Shown here: positions 9,417 through 16,519 of the stretch, one piece after another
How positions within the stretch are numbered: the stretch's first letter is position 1
Layout of the letters: every line of letters starts with the position of its first letter
DNA from: a virus
IMG/VR virus record: IMGVR_UViG_3300020430_000092
Location: 1 to 24,262 of that record
DNA length: 24,262 nt
Strand: one strand, 5' to 3'
The notes under the pieces: generated by a model
Database searches by the model: none
Told to the model about the DNA's origin: nothing
What the model saw: the letters and a program-made list of their open reading frames with translations, nothing else
Translations under genes and position numbers: made by a program

Positions 9417-9861
9417 ATTAAAATCTTTTATTGAGGAACTTATCCAAGAAATAGAAGAAGAGGAGTTAGATGAAGTAACAACTACAGCTAATGTAGATGT
9501 GTATCAAACTCCTTTTGCTTTTTCAGGTGGTAGGAAAAAAGATAAAAAGAAAAAAGATTCTATTGTCAAATCAAGTGGATACACTAAAGTTGATGAAGTT
9601 AAAATTAAAAGACCAGTTAATAGATGGTTAGAATTAAAGAATGATGAAACTCGTTCTCCTAATCAAAAATTAGCAGTTGGTCTTAAAGAATTAAAATATC
9701 AATTAGCAGAAGTTGAAAAGTTTTTTAACTGGTATAATAAAATAAAAACGATGAATGAACTCGATAAAAATAGCTATTGGAAAAGAACTCATCGTCATAT
9801 TTATAATGTAAAGGAAAGGTTAATTAACATTGCTAATAGTATAAAGGAGTTAGACCAATGA
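9403..9861 (+). CDS. Acidic/basic core-like protein with TPFAF motif (module A)
   Basis: 152 aa. The N-terminal 30 residues are strongly acidic (EELIQEIEEEELDE), followed by ANVDVYQTPFAFSGG, a run of lysines and a helical C-terminal half ending YWKRTHRHIYNVKERL and SIKEL. The homologue at 20965 has the same order: acidic start, GNLDGG...TPYAF, charged linker, YWKSTQRRF, QLKEL. LDE at residues 22-24 before the TPFAF segment is a possible prohead-protease site. Its position between portal and protease fits a small prohead core protein (inference). AAGGA lies 8 bases before the ATG. It is coupled to the next gene by an ATGA overlap. Confidence 0.75.
   Translation: MLESKLKSFIEELIQEIEEEELDEVTTTANVDVYQTPFAFSGGRKKDKKKKDSIVKSSGYTKVDEVKIKRPVNRWLELKNDETRSPNQKLAVGLKELKYQLAEVEKFFNWYNKIKTMNELDKNSYWKRTHRHIYNVKERLINIANSIKELDQ
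9797..9805 (+). promoter_or_regulatory. Intragenic ATATTTATA match
   Basis: An exact copy of the intergenic motif, but inside the 152-aa gene, 52 bases upstream of the 64-aa gene at 9858. About one chance copy is expected in DNA this AT-rich, so promoter function is doubtful. Confidence 0.2.
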
Positions 9862-10052
9862 AAATAACAAAAAGTAGATTAAAAGAAATCATCAAAGATG
9901 TTTTAAAAGAAGAATCTGAATATCAGAAATTTTTCAAAAAAGCATTAGAAAAAGCTGGTAAATCTATTCCTCAAATGTCTGATGATGAAAAGAAGGCATT
10001 CTTTAACAAGATTGAAAAAACTTGGAAGGGAAGAGGAGAGAAGAAGAGCTAA
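9858..10052 (+). CDS. 64-aa helical head-associated mini-protein
   Basis: A 64-residue basic and helical protein. The N terminus MKITKSRLKEIIKDVLKEES looks like a longer version of the leader found on neighbouring cargo genes, with LKE|E at 17-19 as a candidate cleavage site. The remainder (ESEYQKFFKKALEKAGK then EKKAFFNKIEKTWKG) matches a short segment I recall recurring in proteins of marine T4-like phages. It starts by ATGA overlap with the previous gene and ends 1 base before the next. Module B lacks it. Function is unknown; an internal head or core role is inferred from leader and position. Confidence 0.65.
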   Translation: MKITKSRLKEIIKDVLKEESEYQKFFKKALEKAGKSIPQMSDDEKKAFFNKIEKTWKGRGEKKS

Positions 10053-10053
10053 G

Positions 10054-10242
10054 ATGACTAAAAATGAATTGTATGATATTATCAATGAGGAAATCAGAGA
10101 TTTTAAATATGGTGTAAACCATTTTTTAATTAAAGAAGAACTCAATGAATCTGATAGAGATGAAATAAGAAAAATCATCAGACAAGAAGTATCTGCAATC
10201 TTTTTTGATTTATTCAAGAAAAGAAAAACTTGGGGAGCATAA
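10054..10242 (+). CDS. 62-aa mini-protein with FFDLF motif (module A)
   Basis: I place the start at the ATG at 10054, directly after the previous stop and preceded by a purine-rich GGAGAG/AAGAAG tract. An in-frame ATG at 9982 would overlap the upstream gene by 70 bases and is not needed. The product is 62 aa. Its C-terminal half (DEIRKIIRQEVSAIFFDLFKK, then KTWGA) aligns with the 48-aa product at 21512 (QQIRKLIRHELARVFFDLYRKK, then QWEG), which occupies the same place before the module B protease. The stop overlaps the protease start (TAATG). KEELNE|SD in the middle is a possible protease site. A core or protease-accessory role is only a guess. Confidence 0.7.
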   Translation: MTKNELYDIINEEIRDFKYGVNHFLIKEELNESDRDEIRKIIRQEVSAIFFDLFKKRKTWGA

Positions 10243-10826
10243 TGAAAAATTTATTAATAGAAACAAGATTATTTGAAGGAAAGGTAAACGAAGATGCTAA
10301 TGGTAGAACATTGGTAAAAGGTATTCTTCAAAGAGCTGGTGCTCCTAATCAAAACGAAAGAGTTTACCCAAAAGATATTTTAATGAGAGAGGCTAAAAAA
10401 TATGAAACTCTTATTAAAGAAAGAAGAGCGTTGGGTGAGTTAGACCATCCGGACTCTTCTGTAATAAACTTAAAAAATGTTTCTCATAATGTAAAAGAAA
10501 TACATTGGGAAGGTGATGATTTAGTAGGTACTGTAGAAATACTACCAACCCCATCGGGCAACATATTAAAAGAATTACTTAAGGCAAATATACTTTTAGG
10601 TATATCCTCAAGAGGTATGGGTTCAGTAGAACCAATCGGTAATGGTAAGGTTAGAGTTGGTGAAGATTTTGAATTACTTGGTTGGGATTTTGTTTCTAAT
10701 CCATCAACACATGGTGCATTTATGACACCAGTAAACGAATCTAAAAAAGTTATATCTGAAGATGTGTGTGGTAATTATTGTAAAGCACACGATTTAATAA
10801 GAGAAATAATTACAGAATTATCATGA
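10242..10826 (+). CDS. 21: Prohead maturation protease (gp21-like), module A copy
   Basis: 194 aa from the ATG at 10242, chosen because GGGGAG lies just upstream and the start overlaps the preceding stop as TAATG; an ATG 12 bases earlier is less likely. The core shows the signature of T4 gp21-type serine proteases (family S80): GELDHPDSS with His69, then LGISSRGMGS with the candidate nucleophile among Ser122/Ser123, and WDFVSNPSTHGAF. Such enzymes are made as zymogens inside the prohead and cut scaffold, core and internal proteins after Glu. KVNE|D (after Glu17) and PVNE|S (after Glu166) flank the core and could be self-processing sites. The stop overlaps the next gene as ATGA. Confidence 0.92.
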   Translation: MKNLLIETRLFEGKVNEDANGRTLVKGILQRAGAPNQNERVYPKDILMREAKKYETLIKERRALGELDHPDSSVINLKNVSHNVKEIHWEGDDLVGTVEILPTPSGNILKELLKANILLGISSRGMGSVEPIGNGKVRVGEDFELLGWDFVSNPSTHGAFMTPVNESKKVISEDVCGNYCKAHDLIREIITELS

Positions 10827-12019
10827 TAAGATTAGGTGGATTAGTAGATTTAAAACCAATTACTGAGGCAGATGTTTTTACAGCTACAAGTAAAGAAACA
10901 GGCACAACTTCTGTATTCAAATCCAAAGATGCAAGAGATGCTGCAATCAAAGCAGGTACTCATGAAAAAAGAAAAGGTGATAAGGATGGTGCAGTAAAAG
11001 ACCCAACAGATAAACCGAAAGTAAACATCTTTGATAAACCTAAGAAAGATAAATCTACATCAAAATCATCAAAATCATTTAGTGATAGTGATATTGATGG
11101 TGCATTAGAAGATTCAACACAATTAGAGGATTTTTTAGATGATAATAAAAGTAAGTTCTCTAAAGAAGATTTTCTTACTTTAAAAGATTATAAAACTTAT
11201 ATACAACAACTTGAAGGTGATATTGTTGATGCTGAAATGGATGATGATAAAGAACAACAAGAAAAGTATGAGTCTGAACTTGAAGGTGAAATTAGTAAAG
11301 TTAAGGATATTCTTGACAAATATAAAATCACACCATCTAAAAAAGATACTTCACAAAAAAGTAACACTTCAAATGATGATGTTAAAAACTTTTTATCTAA
11401 CAAAGGAGAGCATGATATTATAGATTTCAGAAAATTGGGTAATTCTATGAAAAATCAGTTTACTCCTAAACAAGAGAAACAATACAATAACTTGGTTAAT
11501 GCACTTGCAAAAGCAAATTATGATGAGGATGAATCTGATATAAAAAATGCTAAAGATGAACTGTATGATTTTATTACAGGTACCGAAGAACCTAAGAAAA
11601 ATGAAACTAAATCTACAACTATGAAACTAAAAGATTTACTACCAGAAAATATAATTAACGAGGGTACTCGTTCACAAGTTGGTATTATCGATAGAAGTGG
11701 AAAGATTCAATCGGGCTATGTTCATTTTGATGGATACCCATCTAATATGAAACCAGGTATTAAGAAACACATGAAGAACGAAAAAGATGTTCTTAAATTA
11801 ATTAAAAGTGGTGGAGCAAGAGGAATCTTTGCTGATAAACCAGTAGAGTTCTATAACGAGAAACCAAGTCCTATAAAGGGTGATGTTAAAGATATTGCAA
11901 AATACATAAAAAAGAGTGGTATGGCGGGTGGTGCAGAATATGTATATTTATATGATATGAGAGATAGAAAATGGTATTTCGCAGCATCTGGTGAAAAAGC
12001 ATTGAAAAAATTATATTAA
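10823..12019 (+). CDS. 398-aa fused protein: leader, charged scaffold-like region, internal leader, C-terminal domain
   Basis: The protein lies directly after the protease, where T4 has the major scaffold gene 22. Residues 1-15 form a leader ending PITE|A. Residues 20-260 are highly charged, Ser/Asp/Lys-rich and partly helical, resembling scaffold or disordered core. A second leader-like start, MKLKDLLPENIINE|G, lies inside at residues 267-280 (nt 11621-11662). It precedes a compact domain of about 115 residues (GYVHFDGYPSNMKPGIKKHM ... YLYDMRDRKWYFA) whose HFDGYP motif recurs in phage proteins of unknown function. No ribosome-binding site precedes nt 11621, so I read this as a gene fusion. 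Cleavage at both sites would release the C-terminal domain. Module B has no counterpart. Scaffold function is inferred. Confidence 0.7.
   Translation: MIRLGGLVDLKPITEADVFTATSKETGTTSVFKSKDARDAAIKAGTHEKRKGDKDGAVKDPTDKPKVNIFDKPKKDKSTSKSSKSFSDSDIDGALEDSTQLEDFLDDNKSKFSKEDFLTLKDYKTYIQQLEGDIVDAEMDDDKEQQEKYESELEGEISKVKDILDKYKITPSKKDTSQKSNTSNDDVKNFLSNKGEHDIIDFRKLGNSMKNQFTPKQEKQYNNLVNALAKANYDEDESDIKNAKDELYDFITGTEEPKKNETKSTTMKLKDLLPENIINEGTRSQVGIIDRSGKIQSGYVHFDGYPSNMKPGIKKHMKNEKDVLKLIKSGGARGIFADKPVEFYNEKPSPIKGDVKDIAKYIKKSGMAGGAEYVYLYDMRDRKWYFAASGEKALKKLY
11944..11952 (+). promoter_or_regulatory. Intragenic ATATTTATA match
   Basis: An exact motif near the 3' end of the 398-aa gene, 76 bases before the 74-aa gene. 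It encodes ordinary residues (VYLY) and could be chance; an internal late promoter for the cargo genes is possible. Confidence 0.25.
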
Positions 12020-12028
12020 GGAGAAAAA

Positions 12029-12253
12029 ATGAAATTAGTAGATTTAGTACCATTAAAAGAAGAACCTTTAAAAGAAGGAAAATTCAAAAAAGAAGAAAGA
12101 GAATTAAAAGCCCTTGCGGGTGTAGTTAAAATTGATTTTTCAGAAGCACTTGAAATGTTAGAAGAAGATGGTGTTCTTGAAGCAATGGACCATTTAGAAA
12201 ATGCCATTGAAAGAATTAAAGATGTACATAAGATGCTAAAAAGAAAATCATAA
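12029..12253 (+). CDS. 74-aa leader-bearing small protein (module A)
   Basis: A 74-residue protein with an excellent AGGAG site 7 bases before the ATG. The N terminus MKLVDLVPLKE resembles the leader of the next gene, with LKE at 9-11 and PLKE|G at 13-17 as candidate protease sites. The mature part would be an acidic helical bundle of about 57 residues (EALEMLEEDGVLEAMDHLENAIERI). No recognised family. The 63-aa gene at 23105 in module B has the same position, size and leader type, but I cannot show clear homology in the mature part. Inferred to be a small internal head protein. Confidence 0.7.
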   Translation: MKLVDLVPLKEEPLKEGKFKKEERELKALAGVVKIDFSEALEMLEEDGVLEAMDHLENAIERIKDVHKMLKRKS

Positions 12254-12262
12254 GGAGAGAAT

Positions 12263-13024
12263 ATGAAACTAACAGATATACTTAAAGAATCAGAAGATAG
12301 AGGATTATCTAACGAAGTAAAAAAACACTTCTTAGAAATCGTTTCTACATACAATACATATCAAGAATCTATGGATAGAAAATCTGATATCATTGAAGTT
12401 GCTGAAACTTTAGGTGGTATCACAGAGGCTGCTAGAGAACTTGCTCTAAGAGAAGCCGATGATTGGTTTGATAGACACACCGTAAAAAGAAATATGAGTG
12501 AACTAACTAAGTTAGGTTCACAATTTGATAAAGTTGCTAAAGAGGCAAGAAACTTAGACCAAAGAATGAATGGTTTATATGAAGATATGGGTAACATCCT
12601 ATCAAGATACTATAAGATTGGTGAACTTACTGAAGATGAAATGAAACAAAGATTAGGTATCAAAGAATCAAAAGGTGATTGCGGATGCGGATGCGGAGGA
12701 ACTACTCCAGGTGGTTGTGGTGATAAATCAGTAAACGAAGAATCAGTAAAAGTTTCAAGTAGAAACTCAGATGGTTCAATCACTACTACAATTAAAGAAG
12801 TATCTGATTTAAACGAACAAGAACAAGTACTCTATGAGTTTGGACGAAAAGTTGAAAGAATGATTATGACTGAAAAAAGTTGTCCAAATGACCCTGGTAA
12901 GTGGGCAGCATCAAAAGCAGCTGCTAAAAGAAAATTTGATGTTTACCCGTCTGCATACGCTAATGGATGGGCTGCAAAAAATTATAAATCTAAGGGTGGA
13001 ACATGGAGAAAATGCAAAAACTAA
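12263..13024 (+). CDS. DWFDR-domain internal-head-like protein, module A copy
   Basis: 253 aa, with AGGAG well placed before the start. The leader MKLTDILKE|S would be cut after Glu9. Residues 15-130 form a helical domain containing EADDWFDRHTVKRNM and LYEDMGNILSRYYKI, clearly related to the same region at 22305 (ETGDWFDRVTVNRHM). The C-terminal parts of the two paralogues are unrelated. Here, IKE|S (135) and VNE|E (159) bracket a short Gly/Cys-rich segment with five cysteines (DCGCGCGG ... GGCG). The last about 45 residues (NDPGKWAASKAAAKRKFD, then VYPSAYANGWAAKNYKSKGG) form a module I recall from other phage and large-virus proteins. Role is inferred as a protease-processed, head-packaged protein. 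It overlaps the next gene. Confidence 0.72.
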   Translation: MKLTDILKESEDRGLSNEVKKHFLEIVSTYNTYQESMDRKSDIIEVAETLGGITEAARELALREADDWFDRHTVKRNMSELTKLGSQFDKVAKEARNLDQRMNGLYEDMGNILSRYYKIGELTEDEMKQRLGIKESKGDCGCGCGGTTPGGCGDKSVNEESVKVSSRNSDGSITTTIKEVSDLNEQEQVLYEFGRKVERMIMTEKSCPNDPGKWAASKAAAKRKFDVYPSAYANGWAAKNYKSKGGTWRKCKN

Positions 13025-14466
13025 ATGAGGCTTCTATAAAAGGACAAAACCGAAAGACCGGCGAAAGCTTCGGAATGGTTATTGGTTCTGATAAGAAGAA
13101 TAGAGAAGGAAACTTTGAACTAACAATAAGAGTTATGTATAGTTCAAGGATATCTGCATACAAACTTACCTTTAATAGTAACAACGAACTTATTGCAATA
13201 AAAGATTATGGGTACTCAATGGATGGTAAGTTTCCTGATATGAAAGGTGGAGGTAGTGTAAAGAGTATCAGACCTAATGGAAGAGAAACTATTATTCAGA
13301 TAGCTAAAATAACTTCTCCTGCATTTGCTAAGAAGATTGTTCAGCATGTAAAGAAAGTTAACGAATCAGTAAACGAAGCATTTGTTGTTGCATATGGAAA
13401 AGGACCTAAACCTATCAAACCTGCATTCGCAGCTTACGCCGATAAAAAGATGGCTCAAAAGTTTATGGCTGATATGAAAAAGGATGGGTACAAAGTAATG
13501 ATGACCCAAAAGAAAATCAAAGGTATTGATGAAGGTAAAAAAAGATTTAGACAACAAGATGGTATTGGTAAATCAAAATATACAATCTCTTATCACGATG
13601 GCAAACAAAAACACAAAGACGGAAGTGATTTCTTTGGTATCAAAATTTTTAAAAACAAAAAAGACTTAGAGTCATTTAGAAAAGATTTAAAAAAACAAGG
13701 ATACATTGAAGAATCAGTAAACGAAAGACTTTTTGTTCCATCTGCATTTGATAAAGTATTGGATAGATTAAAATTTAATCAGTTCACACCAAAAAATATA
13801 AAAAAGTTAGCTGATAAATTTAAAGTTGACTACAAAGACGCAGTTGAATATATTAAACAAAACAAAGTAATTAATGTTGCAGACAAACCTACAATGGCAG
13901 AAGGTGTATTTTCTAATTTAGACCTTATCAGACAAAATTCTAAAAACGCAAGAGACTTTGTAAAGAATGTATTCTCAGACCCCGATTTTAAAGATATGAA
14001 AAACGATAGAGAGTTTTTAAAGTATCTTAAATCTATCTACGAAGGATTTGCAAGTGACGCACAAAGAAGAGCGGCATTCGCAAGTGGATATAAAGCAAAA
14101 GGTAAAAAAGGTAAAAAAAAAGAATCAATTGAAGAATATGATGTAGAAAATTACCAAGATGTCAACGAGTTTGTAGAATTTATGAAAGAATACAAATCAG
14201 ATGTCAATGAAGCAGAGTATCAAGGTCGTGATGTTAAACTTGGTAAGATAATGCAAGGTGATGTTAAAAAGTTTAAAGTCTATGTTAAGAATCCAAAAGG
14301 TAATGTAGTAAAAGTAAACTTTGGTCACAAGGGTAAAGGTGGTGAAAAAACTATGAGAATCAAAAAATCTGACCCTGAAAGAAGAAAAGCATTTAGAGCA
14401 AGACACAATTGTGATAATCCTGGCCCAAGACACAAGGCAAGATATTGGGCTTGTAGAACTTGGTAA
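13003..14466 (+). CDS. 487-aa polyprotein-like internal head protein
   Basis: Starts at ATG 13003 (22-base overlap with the previous gene) or at ATG 13012. Candidate prohead-protease sites tile the protein: KLNE|A (9), VNE|S (121), VNE|A (125), IDE|G (177), VNE|R (241), MAE|G (300), IYE|G (347) and VNE|A (403). The fragments would be about 112, 52, 64, 59, 47, 56 and 84 residues, each looking like a self-contained small domain. Fragment 178-241 (SKYTISYHDGKQKHKDGS) and fragment 348-403 (ASDAQRRAAFASGYKAKGKK) match segments I recall from other marine phage proteins. The last is the RARHNC domain also at 6306. Processing is inferred from site pattern and neighbouring protease; no enzymatic motif is visible. 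Asp codon use changes within the gene near 13.6 kb. Confidence 0.75.
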   Translation: MEKMQKLNEASIKGQNRKTGESFGMVIGSDKKNREGNFELTIRVMYSSRISAYKLTFNSNNELIAIKDYGYSMDGKFPDMKGGGSVKSIRPNGRETIIQIAKITSPAFAKKIVQHVKKVNESVNEAFVVAYGKGPKPIKPAFAAYADKKMAQKFMADMKKDGYKVMMTQKKIKGIDEGKKRFRQQDGIGKSKYTISYHDGKQKHKDGSDFFGIKIFKNKKDLESFRKDLKKQGYIEESVNERLFVPSAFDKVLDRLKFNQFTPKNIKKLADKFKVDYKDAVEYIKQNKVINVADKPTMAEGVFSNLDLIRQNSKNARDFVKNVFSDPDFKDMKNDREFLKYLKSIYEGFASDAQRRAAFASGYKAKGKKGKKKESIEEYDVENYQDVNEFVEFMKEYKSDVNEAEYQGRDVKLGKIMQGDVKKFKVYVKNPKGNVVKVNFGHKGKGGEKTMRIKKSDPERRKAFRARHNCDNPGPRHKARYWACRTW

Positions 14467-14484
14467 TTCATTAAAAATATTTTA

Positions 14485-14493
14485 ATATTTATA
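14485..14493 (+). promoter_or_regulatory. Promoter-like motif ATATTTATA (copy 4)
   Basis: An exact motif in the 46-base gap between the polyprotein gene and the glycosyltransferase-like gene, 19 bases before the ATG. No Shine-Dalgarno follows. Confidence 0.6.
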
Positions 14494-14512
14494 TAAAACT
14501 AAACAAAAAGTT

Positions 14513-15514
14513 ATGAAGTATATTCACTCTTATAGGTTAGAAGAGGGAAACTCTTTAAACGACCTTGAACTACTAACACAACTACTTAGTGTTCTAAAAC
14601 TTAAAGTTTCAACAAAATCTAATATTGAATTATATGTTGACAAATACACTTTAAGTGAATTTCAAAAATTTGGTATGGAAACTTTGTATGATAATATAAA
14701 TACAGAAGTTCTTGAATCATTCCCTTCAGAAAAAATATCAAAAGACTTTTGGTCATCTGCTAAATTATGGGTAATGAAGCACCAAGAAGAACCATTTTGT
14801 ATTTTAGATACTGATTTGGTATTACACAATATGACAGACGATGTTTTGGAAAGAAGTAAAGTATCATTCTTACATACAGAAACACCAACCACATATCCAT
14901 TCCCAACTATACTTAATAAACCAAAAAGTTTTAAATGGACGGAAAGAGAAATAACATCTTTTATAAATTCATTACCAGTAAATTCATCAGTAGTTGCATT
15001 TACAGATTTAGATTTTGTAAAAGAATATACTGACAGATATTTTAAGTTTGTAATAAATAATAAAGGTGGATACTCTTTTAAGAGTTTAGATAAAACACAA
15101 TATCTACACCAATATGGACAACAGATAACTGCAGAACAATGGTTATTAGCAGCTATGATTTGGGATAAAAAACATGATGAGTATGGAAATCATATAGAAG
15201 GATTCCCAACACAATGTTTAACATCTGCAATATCCTTTCCTTTAGGATTTAATCATCAAGTGTATAATATACCTAATAAAACAATACAAGAGCAACTATC
15301 TTCACAAATCTTTCACTTATGGGGAGCAAAGGATTTTTATGATAGAGCAAAAACGGAAAACAATTTAGAATTGTTCAAAGAGTGGAATAAATTAAAAGAG
15401 GACTTAATCTCTGCAAATAATGATTTTATAGAATATTTGAAAAAACAGGAGTATTTTGACATTTTAGAAAAAATAGAGGAATATTGTAGAGAAATACCAA
15501 AAGAACTTAATTAA
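14513..15514 (+). CDS. Glycosyltransferase-like protein with DxD motif
   Basis: 333 aa, cytoplasmic by appearance. EPFCILDTDLVLHN at about residues 93-106 places a DxD-type acidic motif at the end of a hydrophobic strand, as in GT-A glycosyltransferases, where it binds the metal and nucleotide-sugar. VVAFTDLDF and HLWGAKDFYD also resemble uncharacterised GT-like proteins I recall from Bacteroidota and phages (DUF6734-type, from memory). Donor and acceptor are unknown. The gene forms its own unit between modules A and B, flanked by motif copies 4 and 5, and may be an inserted auxiliary gene. It has no Shine-Dalgarno. Confidence 0.5.
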   Translation: MKYIHSYRLEEGNSLNDLELLTQLLSVLKLKVSTKSNIELYVDKYTLSEFQKFGMETLYDNINTEVLESFPSEKISKDFWSSAKLWVMKHQEEPFCILDTDLVLHNMTDDVLERSKVSFLHTETPTTYPFPTILNKPKSFKWTEREITSFINSLPVNSSVVAFTDLDFVKEYTDRYFKFVINNKGGYSFKSLDKTQYLHQYGQQITAEQWLLAAMIWDKKHDEYGNHIEGFPTQCLTSAISFPLGFNHQVYNIPNKTIQEQLSSQIFHLWGAKDFYDRAKTENNLELFKEWNKLKEDLISANNDFIEYLKKQEYFDILEKIEEYCREIPKELN

Positions 15515-15524
15515 TTTTATTCCC

Positions 15525-15533
15525 ATATTTATA
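15525..15533 (+). promoter_or_regulatory. Promoter-like motif ATATTTATA (copy 5)
   Basis: An exact motif in the 51-base gap, 32 bases before the ATG at 15566. It would drive the membrane protein and terminase B unit. Confidence 0.6.
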
Positions 15534-15565
15534 TTAGTAAACATTAATCAAAAAACGGAAAAATT

Positions 15566-15874
15566 ATGACTACATTTTTAATTATTTTAGGTGTACTACT
15601 TGTTGGAGCAGGAGTATACTATTATTTCTATAAGCAAGGAAAGATTAACGACAGAGATGGTGATTTAATACCTGATGAGGTAGAAGACGCAGTGGAAGAT
15701 GTTAAAGAAGTTGCTAAAGAAGTAAAAAGAAGAGCAAAACGAGTAAAAGAAGAAATAGGTGATGTTGCTGACGCAGTAAAAGAAGTTGGTAAACAAACTA
15801 AAGATGTTGTATCTGCTGCAAAAGGAAAAAGCAGAAAAGGAAGAAAACCTAGAAAAAAATCAACAAAAAAATAA
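15566..15874 (+). CDS. Small single-pass membrane protein with Asp-rich loop and amphipathic helix
   Basis: 102 aa. Residues 3-20 are a hydrophobic helix (FLIILGVLLVGAGVYYY). Next comes DRDGDLIPDEVED, which resembles the calcium-binding loops of dockerin or thrombospondin type-3 repeats. Then a long Val/Lys/Glu helix with regular spacing (VKEVAKEVKRRAKRVKEEI) runs to a very basic Lys/Arg tail. The helix could lie along a membrane or DNA, and the tail could bind nucleic acid or phosphate. Similar 'DxDxDGIPDxVE' proteins occur in other marine T4-like phages as I recall; no function is known. It heads the unit that ends with terminase B, 20 bases before the next gene. Confidence 0.65.
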   Translation: MTTFLIILGVLLVGAGVYYYFYKQGKINDRDGDLIPDEVEDAVEDVKEVAKEVKRRAKRVKEEIGDVADAVKEVGKQTKDVVSAAKGKSRKGRKPRKKSTKK

Positions 15875-15894
15875 ACTCGTAGGAGCATATAGTA

Positions 15895-16515
15895 ATGGGA
15901 CTATTTAAGAATGTTGGAACTAGACTCCAAAATTTAATTATTATTGTCCTCTGTATATTACTTTTGTTAAAAACTTGTGGTGGCGGTGACGATGTCGTTA
16001 CTGAAAAAGTTGTTACTAAGGTGGAAACACGATATGACACTTTAACAGTAGAGAAAAAAGTCTATGTACCAAAATACAAAACAAGAATAGAAACAAAGAC
16101 AATTACAGATACAATAGTATTAAAATCTAAAATCGATACCCTTGAAATCTTAAAAGATTATTATAGCAAATATGTCTATCAAGATACTCTTAAGTTAGAT
16201 TCATTGGGTTACATTACTATTATAGATACTATATCTCAGAATAAAATATTCAGCAGAAACTTTGACTCCCAAGTATTAATACCCACCACAACTATTACTA
16301 ATGAGATTTACCTTAATAGAGCCAAATTCTTTGGTGGGGTAAGTCTCGGTGGTAATTCTAAACAAATAAACTTTTTATCTGGTGATTTACTTTACAAATC
16401 AAAAAGAGACAATGTTTATGGGTTGGGCTTAGGTGTAAATCAAAACTTTCAACCAATAATAATTGGTAGAATGTATTGGAAGATTTCACTTAGGAAAGAT
16501 AGGGATAAAAAGTAA
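15895..16515 (+). CDS. Membrane-anchored protein, module B copy
   Basis: 206 aa with AGGAG upstream. A strong hydrophobic segment at about residues 13-25 (NLIIIVLCILLLL) is followed by KTCGGGDD, then Val/Thr/Lys-rich strands (VEKKVYVPKYKTRIETK). The C-terminal part has alternating strands ending GRMYWKISLRK. The layout and the terminal MYWK match the protein at 3957, as do patches such as KIDTLEILKDYY and TIIDTISQNKIFSR. Both lie just upstream of a terminase gene. The post-anchor Cys lacks a proper lipobox. A cell-envelope or lysis role is possible, but nothing in the sequence proves it. Confidence 0.7.
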   Translation: MGLFKNVGTRLQNLIIIVLCILLLLKTCGGGDDVVTEKVVTKVETRYDTLTVEKKVYVPKYKTRIETKTITDTIVLKSKIDTLEILKDYYSKYVYQDTLKLDSLGYITIIDTISQNKIFSRNFDSQVLIPTTTITNEIYLNRAKFFGGVSLGGNSKQINFLSGDLLYKSKRDNVYGLGLGVNQNFQPIIIGRMYWKISLRKDRDKK

Positions 16516-16519
16516 ATGT

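Noticed and set aside
9982-10053. Longer start for the 62-aa mini-protein
   Set aside because: It lies within the previous gene. The homologue at 21512 begins at the equivalent of 10054 and supports the short form.
10230-10241. ATG four codons upstream of the module A protease start
   Set aside because: ATG 10242 has GGGGAG upstream and the TAATG overlap common in this genome.
11211-11423. Alternative-frame ORF inside the 398-aa gene
   Set aside because: A Lys/Met/Leu-rich shadow frame with no start signal, caused by the low-complexity coding sequence.
14513-14548. RLEE|G at the start of the glycosyltransferase-like gene as a capsid-targeting leader
   Set aside because: It lacks the MKLxxLL pattern, the gene has its own promoter-like motif and the product looks like an enzyme rather than head cargo.
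16463-16519. Upstream in-frame ATG extending terminase B
   Set aside because: It would overlap the preceding gene by 53 bases and add residues absent from the homologous terminase. ATG 16520 aligns with the module A start.
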